Below are positions 21,980-34,113 of a stretch of 64,000 nucleotides of DNA, piece by piece (position 1 is the stretch's first letter; every line of letters begins with the position of its first letter). The stretch covers positions 2,294,001-2,358,000 of the forward strand of contig JAMXSV010000010.1 in assembly GCA_027559495.1 (NCBI GenBank), given 5' to 3'. The notes below the pieces were generated by a model that saw only the letters and a list, made by a program, of their open reading frames with translations, made no database searches and was not told the origin of the DNA. This stretch comes from Aurifilum marmelostoma. Its lineage: Eukaryota; Ascomycota; Sordariomycetes; Diaporthales; Cryphonectriaceae. The position numbers and the translations under genes were made by a program.

Positions 21980-23748
21980 CTATTCGTTCACTTTTTTCTC
22001 ATCCTGCTCATTCCGTTCCTCGCCCCTCTTCGATTTCCAAAGAAACACAATACAAACGCCCACACCAAATCCCGCAATACCGATCGCGAGATAATACGCA
22101 GCCCGATAGCCCTTCAACAACTCCTCTGCTGTCTCTCCACCCCCGTTGACCTGATACTCGACCGTACCAGCAATACCTAATCCCAGGGCAATGCTATAGT
22201 TTACGACAGTATTGACCAGTGAGGCGGCGATCCCTTGGTGTTCGCGAGCCACCGCATTGGAGAGGATGAGCGTTGCGGCGGGGAAACTCATGTCCATCCC
22301 CCAGGGCGTGATGATGAGGCTCACAAATGTCTGCGCCCAGTAAGTCTGCGAGACAGGACAGGTCGCCATGAGGATCGTGCCGACGGTGAAGGCCACCAGG
22401 GCGCCCAGCATAACGCGCGGCGGGCCAACCCTGTGCAGAAGTAGGCCGACGCCGGCAGCCGCGAGCGCCCCGGAGATGATGACAGGGACGAACTGGGCAC
22501 TGCCGAGCAGTGGTGAGGAACCACGGAGCTCGAGCAGGAATTGCCATGTGTACCAGACCCAGACGCCGAAGCAGCCCCAGCCACAGGCCACAGCGGCCAG
22601 GACGAAGCCCACGTCCGAGGTGAGGGCTTCGAAGGGGACGAGAGGCCGGGCGGCGTAGCGGATTTCGATGACGAAATAGATAGCGATGAAGATCAGGCCC
22701 AAGGCCAGGGTGACGCCGATGTAGGGCTCCTGCCAGCCCACAATAGGGGCCTGGTTCCACGCAAAGTTGAAGAGCACGAGGCCTACGACGCCGAACAGGG
22801 CCCCTAGCATGTCGAGGTGCGTGAAGACGTCTCGCAGGGAGTGTGGCCGGTCTTCCCGATTAGACGCAGGAACCGCGGGGATGACGACGTAACCCAGGAC
22901 TACAGTGCCTGCGAGGGCCAAAGAAAAGCACCAGAACGTCCACGGCCACCATGCAAGGGCGAATAGCCCTGAGAATGTCGCACCAATGACGGACCCGGCT
23001 GGGGCGGTGGCTGCAAAGGCTGCAAAAGCCAGCGACTTCTTTTTCCCCGGCGCATAGGTTGCTCCTAGGAGGGCCAGTCCGTTGGGGAGCACTAGGGCAG
23101 GGCCGATACCCTGTAGGACCCTGGCGAAGACAAACAGGACGTGACTGGAGTAGACAGCAAGGCCGCAGACCATGCTCCACAGAGAGAACCAGGCCATGCC
23201 GATGAGGAAAATGGTCTTGTACCCAAAGGTGTCTCCGAGTCGCCCAGAGAACAAGATGAAGGTTCCTACTGTAAGGCTGTACCCTGCTATAAGCCACGAT
23301 AGATCTGGCGACTCTGCCAGACCCCATGTGGCACCCACAATATGGATAATGGACAGAACTTGACCCAGACCAGCCTCTATAAGTAATTCAAAGATTAGTC
23401 ATAGGGTACTATCTGATAACGCGATGAGGTACATAGCTCATGAAGTGACTTACGTGTAAACAGCTGAGCAAGACATATCACGGCCACAAATAGGAGCTCC
23501 CGATACCACGGCAGAGTCTCTGCAATGGAGCGGGTCGACCTTGTCCGTTCCAGCGCTTCTGCATCTCCTCCGTCGTGGTCTTCTAGACCAGATTGTGAGC
23601 TGAGAGACTGATGCCTCGGATTTCGCCGCTCATCCTCTGCCTGGGCAATCATGGTCCCCTGGGCTGTAGTATTGACAGATGTAGCCTCGCTGCCGGGGAC
23701 TGTCTCTTTGCCCCAGACACCGGAATTGTCGGTCTCGTATTCGTGCAT
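21980..23748 (-). CDS. MFS drug-export type transporter (DHA2-like, 14 TM)
   Basis: Two exons, 23454-23748 and 21980-23376 (donor GTAAGT), 563 aa. Start Met at 23746-23748 (MHEYETDNSG); the frame is open further upstream but that part is not conserved-looking. After a polar N-terminus come LLFVAVICLAQLFTQAGLGQ (TM1), DLSWLIAGYSLTVGTFIL, FSGRLGDTFGYKTIFLIG (motif A), FVFARVLQGIGPALVLPNGL (motif B) and APAGSVIGATFSG (motif C). Length and number of hydrophobic segments fit the 14-helix DHA2 group, which exports drugs and small metabolites by proton antiport. It is close to the amine/borate-type fungal subgroup (ATR1-like). Position next to the cupin and SMP-30 genes is compatible with a metabolite cluster. 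Confidence 0.91.
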
Positions 23749-25123
23749 CGTCCCAGACCTGTGTATCGTCGATATAGAGTCCCAACATATGCGAGGAATC
23801 GAGAGAGGTCTTCGTTTCGGGACTGCCAGCCACCACGAGTATATCAATTGATCATTGTGAAACTTTCACGACGATGTGCCGATCTTTTTGTAAGAAAAGA
23901 AAGTAAGGGCGCGCGGCTCAACATAGTGACGTAAATATGCCTGAGAATGTACTCGCGACTCGCGCAAACTCAACCCACGGCAGCGCGTAATTCCGTATAT
24001 CCGGCGGCAGGTGCAAATCTGATTAACAAACATCAATAATTAGTCAAAGTTCTTGGGAGGGAAAGAACAACTAGGTCAATAATGGATCTTACAGATTAGG
24101 AAACATGCTAGAAACAGCCATCTCTTCCAGTATCGGATGTTTCTTATGCCTGCTCGGGTCTATTTCCGCGGTATCTTGAGCCTCAACAGCCCCACACAGT
24201 GACCCTCTCTCTGTTGACGACTTCTTGCTACCGTCGAGCCTAATATCCTCTCATCCGCGATACGAAAGCAGCACTGTGAGTATCCCAATTGATGACGGTT
24301 TGGGGCCGGATACCTTTCTGATGGTAAATCAATGACAGGTATCTGTAGCTTGCCTAGGTGGTTGCAGGACGTACCCAACAGATATGGTGTCCCGGATTGC
24401 CACATGGGTGCGAAACTATCCTTTTCACAATGAAGACCACTCCAGTCAAAACCAGCGTTTGCTCTGGTCTAACCTTCGTACTTTTACCTCTTTTTTTTTT
24501 TCTTTTTCTTCCTTTTTTTTTTTTTCTCCCCCTTCCAGCCTACAGGAGGATTTCATTCCGTTTACAAATTGCGTGGAATCCATACAGTGTGCCATGACGG
24601 AGATTCCTCGAACCCACTCCAAATATCCCCTCAATCCATCTGCGAACCCTAGGATGGCCTACCAACAGAACACCCATAGACACATGCTCTCTTGCACGGA
24701 TAAGTAGACTTCATCACCTTTGCTGCCTTCGAACATCCACCTGTAGTGGATACCCCCTCCTAAAGTGTTTGACAGAGAAGGGGAATGGGCGGAGTGTTTT
24801 CAATATACTTTATTTGATCTTTAGATACTTGGTATCTTTTCTTGAGCAGCTTCTTGCCCACCACTAATACCCAACATATATCCATTCTTCGCCTCTGAAC
24901 GCCCGAGCCGCCCCAATTGCCCTGTAGGGGTAATTTCGTGAAAAAGATGTAAAGGCCATAATTATCCCCCGAGACATGAACATCCATGCATAGCATAAAA
25001 GAATTGTGACAGTAAGTAATATGAAAGAAGAAGAATAAGGGGGTACAAGAAGAGAAAGAAATTGGTCTTTCCAACAACACGTCAGTAGCTCCACATTATG
25101 TGCACGTATCGGTCCGTATCGAT
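23749..25123. other. intergenic, DHA2 promoter side
   Basis: Holds a C/T homopolymer-rich tract at about 24488-24537. No gene seen. The right end is the 3' UTR of the GH76 gene. Confidence 0.55.
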
Positions 25124-27074
25124 TTAGTCGGCAACCATCCAGTATGAGCCTCCGATCATACCCGCCAGAACAAATGTGGTCAAGATGCCCGCGCCAGCCC
25201 TCTGTGAAGTATGTGTCAGAAAGAAGCCTTTCCGGGGTACAAAAAAGGAGATTACAGAGAAAAGGGAGGAAGAAGGAGAGGAAGAAGGATTTTTGGTAAC
25301 TTACATCTCCTGTGGTGATGGTAGTTGCGCCCGCCACAGAGCTGTCCGTCTTCTGCGAGCCGCCGGCGGCATTACCAGTCGAGGTACCACCGTTGGCAGC
25401 GGTGTAGGGCGCAGGCGCGCTGGCGATCATGGTGGCGAGAATGGCGTTGAGGGCCGACATCTGCTGGCCGACACCGTACAGGCCGTCGCTCACGCCCGTG
25501 GTCCACTTGAATGGGCAGGCGATGCCGCTCAGCACGAACCCTTCGCTCCCGTCGGTTGTGTCGACACACAGGGTGGCGGCGGCCTTGGCGGTGGTGAGGA
25601 GGTAGGGGTAGATGGTGTCGTAGGTGGAGGACATCATCTGCGTGACCTGGGCCAGCCACATGAGGGTGTAGCCCTTAAAGGAATACTCGTCGGTGGTGCA
25701 GCCGTCGGTGGGCTCGCAGGGGGGCTCGAAGATGATCTGGTTGGTGCTGTTGAACATGTAGTTGAGGGTCCTGTTCATGAGGCCGTTGACGCGGTCGGCC
25801 CAAACCTCGGATCCGTTGGTGTAGTTGTACATGTAGGCGGCGCCGTGCATGAAGATGCCGGCGTTGTAGGTCCACTGGGCCTTGTCGATGTCGGTGCAGT
25901 TGGCCGAGTTGGCTATGCCCGACCCGTCAAAGATGTTCCACTCCGAGTCCATGTAGCCCACGCCCTGCATCCACTCAAAGGTCGTGGTGGCCCAGTCGGC
26001 GTACGACTCGTTGCCCGTGTACCTGGCCAGCCGCGCCGCAATGTTGAAGAAGCACCCCGTGGCGATGCTGTTCTTGTAGGTGTAGCCGTTGTTCCAGGTG
26101 AAGATCTGCCACCGCAGCCCGCCGTTGCATGTGTCGTTGGCAGCCTCCCAGCGCCACACGTACTCGTTGAAGACGGCCTGCGCTGCCGCCAGCCACTGCA
26201 CGCTGCCCTCGGTGGCGGCGAGCGAGGTCGAGTTGGGGTTCATAAAGTTCAGCTCCGCTGCCGACATGGCGGCCATGGCCCAGAAACCCTGGTCGTCATT
26301 ACCCTCGGTCAGGGTCTGGTTCGTCGGCATGTAGTCGTCGTCGTCGCCCATCTGGTGCTGCATGGCCTGGTACGTCTCGTTGTTGTAGGTGCTGTCGCCC
26401 GTGTATGCCCAGTAGTTGATGATGGCGTTGAACATGCCACCCGCCTCCCACCCTAAGCGAAGAATGAGCTTGAGGTTCAAGCGAGAAAGATGTGGGGGTC
26501 AAGAGGGTTCCTGAACGTACAGTAGTAAGGAGAAGGCAAGTTGCCTGGTGTGTCGCCCGTGTGGTTGCCTGTGTAGTATCCCATCAAGCCGTACGCGATC
26601 GTTGATGCTCCCGTCGCTATCGAATCTACAGATAGGCATGTTAGAAAAATGAACGGCCGCTCTTGACGAAGGGGTGATTATGCTGTCGAGCACGATGTGT
26701 AGAGTGTAGGAACGCCCGCGCAGACCACATAGATACCCTCTCTCTGATGCAACACGACTGCGTCTGTGGTACGACCGCTTCGAAGCCCCATGATACAGGT
26801 CCATGAGGCGCAAAGACTAGACAGGCCGCATGTGAAGCAAGGCAAGGGAGGAGAAATGGGTCTCGCGGGTTTGTTGATCCATGAGGGCTGGGCAGCTGAA
26901 GAAGAAAGACCGAAGAAGAGGAAAGATGACGAGGTGGAGGACCAGGGCGAGGAAGAAGATCGCAGTGCAAAACCATGTGTACGAACCAGACGATGTCCAA
27001 TCAATGGTGACGGCTGTCGCAGCCGGTAGCAGGACCGTGCCCGCCGCCGAGAGCGTCCATATTGAAGATCGCAT
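25124..27074 (-). CDS. GH76 mannan endo-1,6-alpha-mannosidase, GPI-anchored (DCW1/DFG5 type)
   Basis: Four exons: 26987-27074, 26521-26625, 25305-26452 and 25124-25201; phases join to 472 aa. A signal peptide (MRSSIWTLSAAGTVLLPA) is followed by GASTIAYGLMGYYTGNHTG and PYYWWEAGGMFNAIINYWAY. The catalytic Asp pair lies in LTEGNDDQGFWAMAAM (Asp 117-118). GGLRWQIFTWNNGYTYKNSI and GCFFNIAARLARYTGNESYA are typical of Dcw1/Dfg5. The last exon encodes a hydrophobic tail, GILTTFVLAGMIGGSYWMV, after a Ser/Thr/Gly-rich stretch: a GPI-attachment signal. Dcw1/Dfg5 process the GPI glycan to cross-link wall proteins to glucan and are needed for wall synthesis and polarity. Exon 2 was missed by simple ORF reading because of its small size. 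Confidence 0.94.
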
Positions 27075-29009
27075 CTTGCTATGTGTGTGTTTTTGTGTTT
27101 GTGTGTGTATACGTAAGTAAGTGAAGGAGGGGGAGTGCGCGTATGTGCCACTGCCACCAAGGAGAGAGTAGTCCTCTAGATCAACACCACATCGGATCCG
27201 AAAGAGAATAAAAGAGAGGAATGGCAACAATGATGGTGATGATTGATGCCGTCTCTGGACAGGGTGGAGCTCTGTGTCTGCTGGAGAAAGAGAAACAACA
27301 AAAAAAATCGAGGCTCGACTCAGTCGCTTGTGAAAAAGCGAAACAAGCAAAGCCAAGGTCTGAAGCCAAGTGAAAGGTCGGCAGACGGCAAAAACCAAGA
27401 GAATGACAGGCAGCCCAGCCCCGATCTGACGGGTAGCGCTTTAAGGGCAGCACAGGATAACGACCGAGGTGGATACGCAATCCCTTAATTGTGGGCCACA
27501 AATCCTCGTGTCCACAAGCGTCGACCTATCCGGATGGGCGTACGTATGGACCAAGGGGAACATGGGACAGGGCCGGGGCTGGTTGGTTTGTCGCATTCCA
27601 GGGCGCATAAAGGGAGAGAGGACTTGGAAAAAGGCCCATGTGAGTTTTCGCCAGAGTGACTGGCTGACTGACTGATTGAATGGTGATGTCTGTCTCCTTG
27701 GTCACGTCACTGGCCTGGTCCTGAGGAATGCGACGAGGTGCGAGTGTGTAATCGGCACGCTTATCCTTCCATTGCCGTGTCTCCCGGACAAAGCCTCTCC
27801 TTGTCTTTGTCTCTGCTACAAAAGTACCGCCTGTACCATAAGATCGCAGAGCAGTTACGTACTGCCGCTGTGGTACGTAGCACTGAAACCTGGCTGGTGG
27901 TAGGTGCCATATATTGGAAGAGGGTCGAAGGTCCTTGCTTGGGGATTGCGTCAACGCAGGTCTTAATGCCTGCGCCACTTTACCCCTGAGCCGGTTGTGT
28001 GGGTCATTGCATAAACAAAACACTCTTGGCTATACAAAGGCTTATCTGCCGCGCGCCTGTCAGTCTTTTGTAGCTTATAATACCACACCCTGAAGGTAAA
28101 AAGCAGAAAGGAAACGAAAAAAAGGCTGCATCGATCACTGAATGGACTCTCTTGCTTTAGCGTCTCGTCTCAAACACACACAGGCGGGGAGATCTGGTGG
28201 CGGTGCCCTACCTTGTAGGTCCTTGTCGGCGGCCGAGGGGGACTCGTAATCTCCCCTCGGTCACCCTCAACGAACCAGTCAGAGTGTTTTCAGTGGAGAA
28301 CAGGCCCTCTCCTTGCCAGCCCACCCCACAAGGCCGTGTGCGAGCGGGATGTGACGTTGGGACACTCCACCATGGAGCACCTTGAGTACTGAATATGTGC
28401 ATATAAATAGACTTTTTGGGACCTGAGAGGACCCAGGGACCCAGCTTCAGGGCTGAGCTCGAAGATCGATATGAGAAACGACTCTTCAGGCCGGTTTCAG
28501 GTGAGACGGGAATAAAGATGAAGAGAGTCTGGATGCTGCCAGTCGAGGCCCAGGGCAGGTGCTATTATCTGCGATGGTACCAAGTAAGAACGAACTCTCC
28601 TTGGCAGCACGGTTACAACAATGTCCTCCCTTGGGCTGATGAATAAGCAGTGTTGATAGGCTAGTGAGAACGGCCTGTTTCCTGGTTCGGGCAATCATCT
28701 CCTTCACACGTTACTTTGTCAATGTTCCTTTTCACTTCCTTACATCGCCTGGACATGATTCTTCGTGGGTTCTATTATACTACTTTACTGCTGTACTCAG
28801 GTGGGTGTACGTAGCTGTGGAGGGCGAGGCTCGTCTAGAGCACCCCGTTAGGTGCAACGTCCTCGCTAAGCGCGAGTCCTTATTTCCTCTCATTTGCTTG
28901 TATGCACATAGTAATATTCCAAGAGAAAAAAGAACCTTCTCCACCAAGCTCTTGCGCCCTTTTTATGTTTGAGACAAACCACATCATCCAGGCCCGTGCA
29001 TGCCACCAT
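27075..29009. other. intergenic, divergent promoter (GH76 / RRM gene)
   Basis: 1.9 kb between two divergent starts. A GT-rich low-complexity tract at about 27083-27112 is in the GH76 leader. The 165-codon minus ORF at 27526-28023 has random-looking composition. No RNA gene recognised. Confidence 0.55.
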
Positions 29010-29998
29010 ATGATGATGTCTGGATCCCAGTCCGACAATTGGCGCTCGAGCTCCTCCTGGCGCTCAGGCTCAACACCTGTAGGGCGCCAGGATCGAGATT
29101 CCCACTGGCAAAAGCAGCGGCCTCGTCAATCCTACAACACTGAGCAGCAGCAGCAGCAGCAGCAGCAGCGAGATGTCGATAGAACTGGTCGGGCCGGCGA
29201 CTCGATTGAAGAGGGTCGCCGAATCTATCTCGGTAACCTGTTGTACCGCGTCCAGCCACAGGCGATCGAGAAGATGCTAGCAGCCGCCGGCTTCGAGGGC
29301 CGCTTCGAGGCCATTCACATCTCCATGGATGCTGTCACTGGACGCAACCCGGGCTACTGCTTCATCGACTTCAAGACGCGCGAGGACGCCGAACTGGCCC
29401 TACAGTCTCTGGGTGGTGTCACGATCCTGGACCGCCCCGTGAAGGTCGGTCCTTGCCAGCCAAAGGCGCGTGGAAGGAACGACGGGTATAAGCCTACCTT
29501 CCAGAGATGGGGCGACTGGGTCGGGAGTGAACGAAGAGGCCTGGGCGGAGACACCACAGTCCCCTCGCCTGAGGGGAAAGAGCAGGGCCCGTATGCAGCG
29601 ATGGATCACCTCGAGGAGGTGGGGCAGGCGGTGACACCACCCAGAATATACGTTGGGGGTATTGGGAAGATGATTAACCAGGAGGAGAATGACAAGGAGA
29701 TCAGAGGGTACTTTGAGGGTTTCAAGATGTGTGTTGTCCCTTAACATCACAGTGGCACGAGACTCTGGCAACATCACGACTGACAATGCTTTGCGTATCA
29801 AACAGCGTCGCCATCAGCAAGTGCATCACGCCACACCCGGATACGAGATCGAGATCAGGCAACCATCATTACTGCTTCGTCGACTTCGAGACTGTCGAGG
29901 AGGCCAAAGCTGCCATTCAAGCCCGCAACGGGATAACAGTCTCCGGCGGCAAGCTTCGACTGGCTATGGCCAAGGTCCTTCCCGAGAAGCTGCGATGA
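29010..29998 (+). CDS. RNA-binding protein with two RRM domains
   Basis: Two exons, 29010-29728 and 29806-29998 (donor GTGTGT, acceptor AAACAG), 303 aa. I take MMMSGSQSDNWRSSSS at 29010 as the start; an in-frame Met at 28965 is an alternative. The N-terminus is Ser/Arg-rich with a CAG-encoded polyglutamine run (about 29143-29168). RRM1: RRIYLGNLLYRVQPQAIEKM (RNP2 IYLGNL) to GYCFIDFKTREDAELAL (RNP1). RRM2: PRIYVGGIGKM (RNP2) to HHYCFVDFETVEEAKAAI (RNP1), split by the intron. This resembles small nuclear RRM proteins of filamentous ascomycetes; target RNA unknown. It ends only 79 bases from the stop of the convergent MFS gene. Confidence 0.9.
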
Positions 29999-30076
29999 GA
30001 AATGAAACCCTTTGTCCTGACAGGTATCGGACGCAGCTCATCGCTGCGCGACCGTCTGGTTCTCTCTGGCCCCCAC

Positions 30077-31914
30077 CTAGCCCTCATGTGCTGCTGAGAT
30101 CGCTTCGTCTCTCTTCGGCGCTGCTTCGTTCAACACTCCATCCTCTACAGCCGCCATACGCTGACCGCGATGTGCCGTCTCCAATAAATCTGGCCGCTCA
30201 GCCTTGAGCCTCGCGAATGTCTTCTCTGCGTCCCAGACCCACGGCGTCGGCGCCGCAAACAATAGATCCATCTCCTCCAGCGTCCTCTGATTGCTCTCCG
30301 GGTACAATGCCCATACCATAGGAATCGCGACCGCATTACAGGCTCCAAAGATATACAGAGTCCTCTCGCCGATTGCGTTGAACATGACGGGACAGAGAAG
30401 GGTGAGCCAGCCGTTCCCGATAGACTAGCCCACAACACCCCAGGCGTTCCCCTTGGCCCGCACCTGTAACGGAAAGATCTCGGCCGGGTATAGCCAGGGC
30501 ACCGTAACCCAGGTCGCTCCAAAGACGAACGTAAAGATGAAGACGAACGACGCGGCGGCAGCTCCGTAGGCAGAAGCTCTCGCCGTGTCTCCCGCAGCGC
30601 TCGCGTCTTCTCCCAGGCGGGAGAAGCCGCCGGCCAAGAACATGGCAGCACCCTGAGCCGCCGCCCCCCAGTACAGCGTCTACCGCCTGCCGATCCGGTC
30701 CAGCGTGAAGACGCAGATGAGCGTGGCGAACATGTAGAAGGTGTTGTTGAGGCCGCTGATCCAGTTGCTCTTCGTCGCGTCGTATCCCGCGATGGAAAAG
30801 ATGGTGGGAGCATCTACTCATTGTCTGGTCAGCCTAGTGTCCACTGCTCACCCGTCAAGAGGCATGTAGGGCTCTGCAGAAGGGCAGACCGTTGTGAAAG
30901 GTAACTTACAGACGGTGACACCAGCAATTCCGACCCACTCTTGGACGATCTGGAGCCAGATGACGAGCTGCACCCGCCTGCCGGTGTGGAGCTCGCCCGA
31001 ACCCGTGCCGAAGAGCATGTGCAGGTACGAATTCTGTGTGGAGTTATGGGACTCCAATGCGTTGATGTTGCGAATGTCATGATACTCAGATTCGGCCTGC
31101 GCTAGGCCCACGGCATCGCTACCGCGCAGACGGCGGAGGATGAACCGTGCCTCCTCGTCGCGTCCCACCTTGACCAGCCATCGGGGTGACTCAGGAAAGA
31201 ACCAGACGGAGGCGAACAGACCAAGGAGCGGAATGATCTGAAAGGCGATAGGAAAGCGCCACGCGATCGAGGAGTTCCCGTTGTTGACGAAGGATAGGCC
31301 AAATTCGAGCCAGTAGGCAACCACGACGCCGAAGATGTTCAGCGTGAACTCGATCGCGATAAACTGGCCACGTGAGGTGTGTTCTGCTGTCTCGGTCGCC
31401 CACACCGGTACGATGGCGTTGAGTATACCTGTGCCAATTCCGTTGGCAGTTCTTGCTATCGTGGACGTCAGTAAATCATGACGAGGCGCTGAGTATGTCA
31501 GCACGCAGTTTGCTCACTGCATATCATCCACTTGTGGTTCTGCGAAGAGCACTGCAGGCTGGCTCCCACGACAGCCCACACGGCACCCAGCGCAATAGTC
31601 CGTACCCTGCCAATCTTATCACCCACCCAGCCGCCGAGGAGGCACCCAAACAGCGTTCCCAGGTAGTACACGGAGACAATGCCGCCCTTGAGCAACGCGT
31701 CCGTCGTCACGACTGAACCCGTGTCCTCGTCAACATACCCGAAGCCCATCACCCGCACGTAGTCCTTGGCTGTGTTGACGCCTCCCATCATGCCCTGGTC
31801 GTAGCCAAAGAAGAATATGCTCAGCGCTGCGATGCTGTTGATCGCAATGAGGAGAGTGCGCTTCTCAAGATGGTTGGCTACGTTGAAACCCCGCAGACGC
31901 TGTAATTCGCCCAT
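30077..31914 (-). pseudogene. MFS sugar-type transporter interrupted only by two in-frame UAG codons
   Basis: Exons 31518-31914, 30910-31455 and 30077-30813 join to 560 codons. Features: LSIFFFGYDQGMMGGVNTAK, GGIVSVYYLGTLFGCLLGGW, VGDKIGRVRTIALGAVWAVV, FFPESPRWLVKVGRDEEARF, QLVIWLQIVQEWVGIAGVTV, YPAEIFPLQVRAKGNAWGVV and ALYPESNQRTLEEMDLLFA. This is a complete sugar-porter layout with PESPRWL and PETKGxTLEE-like signatures. Two UAG codons break it: codon 359 (30680-30682) in RIGRR-stop-TLYWG and codon 444 (30425-30427) in WGVVG-stop-SIGNGW. Both sites look like tryptophan positions (UGG). There is no other stop, frameshift or lost splice site. It could be a young pseudogene (both changes fit the RIP CpA to TpA type) or a gene restored by A-to-I mRNA editing of UAG to UGG. 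Confidence 0.88.
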
Positions 31915-32896
31915 CTTGACAGACTACTTGTACACAAGGTTTCGATATTTAAGCCGCGCTTGAGTATGGACGGCTTGTGCCGCAGAGAGATGTGATTTGT
32001 CTCACAAAATAGCCCATGAGGAAGTTTTGGCTGGAGGAACACTGAGCGGACGTCGTCTTACATCATAACCCCAATCCACGGGCCTGTCTGCCCGGGGAAT
32101 CGCTCTCGCGACAGACTGATCAGCCTCTGAAGCCGTGTTCGGGCTCCAGTTGACTCCCTGCAGGTGCACAAAAGTCCAATAAGGACGGCGATCTACTTAA
32201 GTACGTCGCTTCATCACTTCAACCGCTGCGACCCTCCTCGGCACTGCATCGGCTGCAGGATCAGGTAGTACTGGATGCCTGTGCTGCAGGCTCCGAGAGT
32301 GTGCTCAGACCTGGTATTGGTTCTACCACGGCAGCACGGCAAGTTCCAAAACTGCCCCAATCAGAGCTAAGCAAACGAGCTCTCAGAAAAAAAAAAAGTT
32401 GGACTGTATTATGCATCAGATCTGCTGTGAGACCCACCAAGCCACATGCAGTCATCATGAGGTAAACAGACCTGCAGGCGTGGGGAGGAGGGGGGGGAAA
32501 TTGATACCGCAGAAGAAGGTCCCACTGGGGAGATCTCAGGCGCCATAAACAATCCGTGGGGAACGTTGCTGCGTTTCGATCCTTGAATTGCTGGCACGAA
32601 AGAAAAGGCGCTGTTATTGCGCACCTGGGAATACACTCATTGCGGCTCTCAGTTTCTTCTCAACTCCTGATTGCTGCTCTGTACTGCAATCATGGGCCGA
32701 TTCTTGTGGAAATTGGCATACAATTTAGCGGATCAAGGCTGGTCCACTTTTCCGACTGTTGCCTTGTCGCAAAATGGACCCTTTCACAAACGTCTTGAGT
32801 GTGAATAGCTTTAGCCGGCTTCACGCAGCAGAGGCTTGAAAAGGGCACGAATGCACCATATACAGTACTCATCAACCACCAGGAACTATCTTCGAC
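31915..32896. other. intergenic, divergent promoters
   Basis: Upstream of both the interrupted MFS gene (-) and the orphan gene (+). Contains an A run at 32387-32397 and a G run at about 32491-32498. No gene seen. Confidence 0.55.
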
Positions 32897-34113
32897 ATGT
32901 ATTTCACCAAGCCTATCAGGCAGAACCCTCCTTATTGGCCTGGGGGTATCCCCCAGCAGATTCAATGCCACCAGAGCCCCATTCCTGATGACCTGATGGA
33001 CTCAGAAATTCAAGGCTGGCGCCAATTTTTGGAGGTAAGGACATTTAGCGAGAAATTCTGGCTACTTGATCACTCACATCGGGTCTATTCGCTGACCCTA
33101 TCAACCAGGAGAGTGCTGTTCCCAGGCCGGCTGGATACCCATCCAATCACGAGTTTGAGCTTGAACAACGCCGTGATGCGGTGCTCAGATGGGTTGCCAT
33201 GAGTCAAGAGGAGCGTGACGCCTACCACACCAAGTCTCAGCCTCAGAAAAAATGGAAACCGCCGGCTGCGTACTTCAAAACCCCGGCTTGGGAGGACGGC
33301 ACGCTCGTCCCGGAGCTGACCGTCAATTGCCTCGCGCCGCAGCCCATGAGCGCGCGCAATCGTGCCGTGTGGACCAAATTCCGCATCCTTCTGTATCATT
33401 TCGACGGTGAGGACGGCCCCTTAATCGACGATGGCCTGGCGGCCGTGTGTGTCCCCAACCCAGCTCTGGGCCCCGGAGCGTCTGTGGGCACGACGCAGGA
33501 GCTTTTGATGTGGCGATTTGTGGAGAATGCCGACTTTAACCAGATGGCCATGACAAGAACGGGCACCGTGGTCTTTCCTTCCTATGGAAGCCGCGGGCCT
33601 CTGCTTCTGGCTGACCAGAGAGCTCTGGATACAGGCCTCCTGCTACTGTGTGAGTGTGCCAACAATGGCGTGATGGAGGCGCACGCGCGTGTTCGGGCTG
33701 ATCAGATGCACGAGTGGTGGAATCTCATCGATCCCTGTGTGCTGAACAAGTCGATCGCCGAGATGGTAACTGCCCATGATGGTTTGGAATTTTACGGACC
33801 GTGAGTACTTTTTCTTTTCTCGGACATCGTGAAGAGAATTCACGAAACCAATTGTTTTTCACATTGCAATGGCTCATCATCCTTCAGACTAAATATGGAC
33901 CAACCTATTCTTGATATTCTGGAGGAGTGTATGTCGGACCATGAGGGCGGCATCGACGAGTGGATGGATGATATCGAGAGGTATGCGCCGGGGTATCTGG
34001 CTATGGAGGCAGCAGGAAACGGCCAGGCACATGACTATGACTGCGCCAAATTGAGGAGCTCGGACGAGCTGGCCGACATACCGAGAGAGGAGTTAAGTAA
34101 TGCTAGTGCATAA
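32897..34113 (+). CDS. hypothetical protein, orphan ascomycete type
   Basis: Three exons: 32897-33034, 33109-33800 and 33888-34113 (donors GTAAGG and GTGAGT), 351 aa. I do not recognise the family. The N-terminal part has PAGYPSNHEFELEQRRDAVL and RWVAMSQEERDAYHTKSQ, which faintly recalls the last helix of an HMG box (W..M..EER..Y). The middle (ELTVNCLAPQPMSARNRAVW to GLEFYGPLNMDQP) looks like a compact globular alpha/beta domain with several Trp and no transmembrane segment or signal peptide. The tail is acidic (DDIERYAPGYLAMEAAGNGQ). Probably cytosolic or nuclear. It lies between two genes that each carry in-frame UAG codons but has none itself. Confidence 0.75.

Noticed and set aside
25176..26456. 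426-codon plus ORF, Gly/Val/His-rich
   Set aside because: Antisense shadow of the GH76 gene with very biased composition.
27526..28023. 165-codon minus ORF in the GH76/RRM intergenic region
   Set aside because: Random-looking composition, no domain, no start context; it lies in a promoter region.
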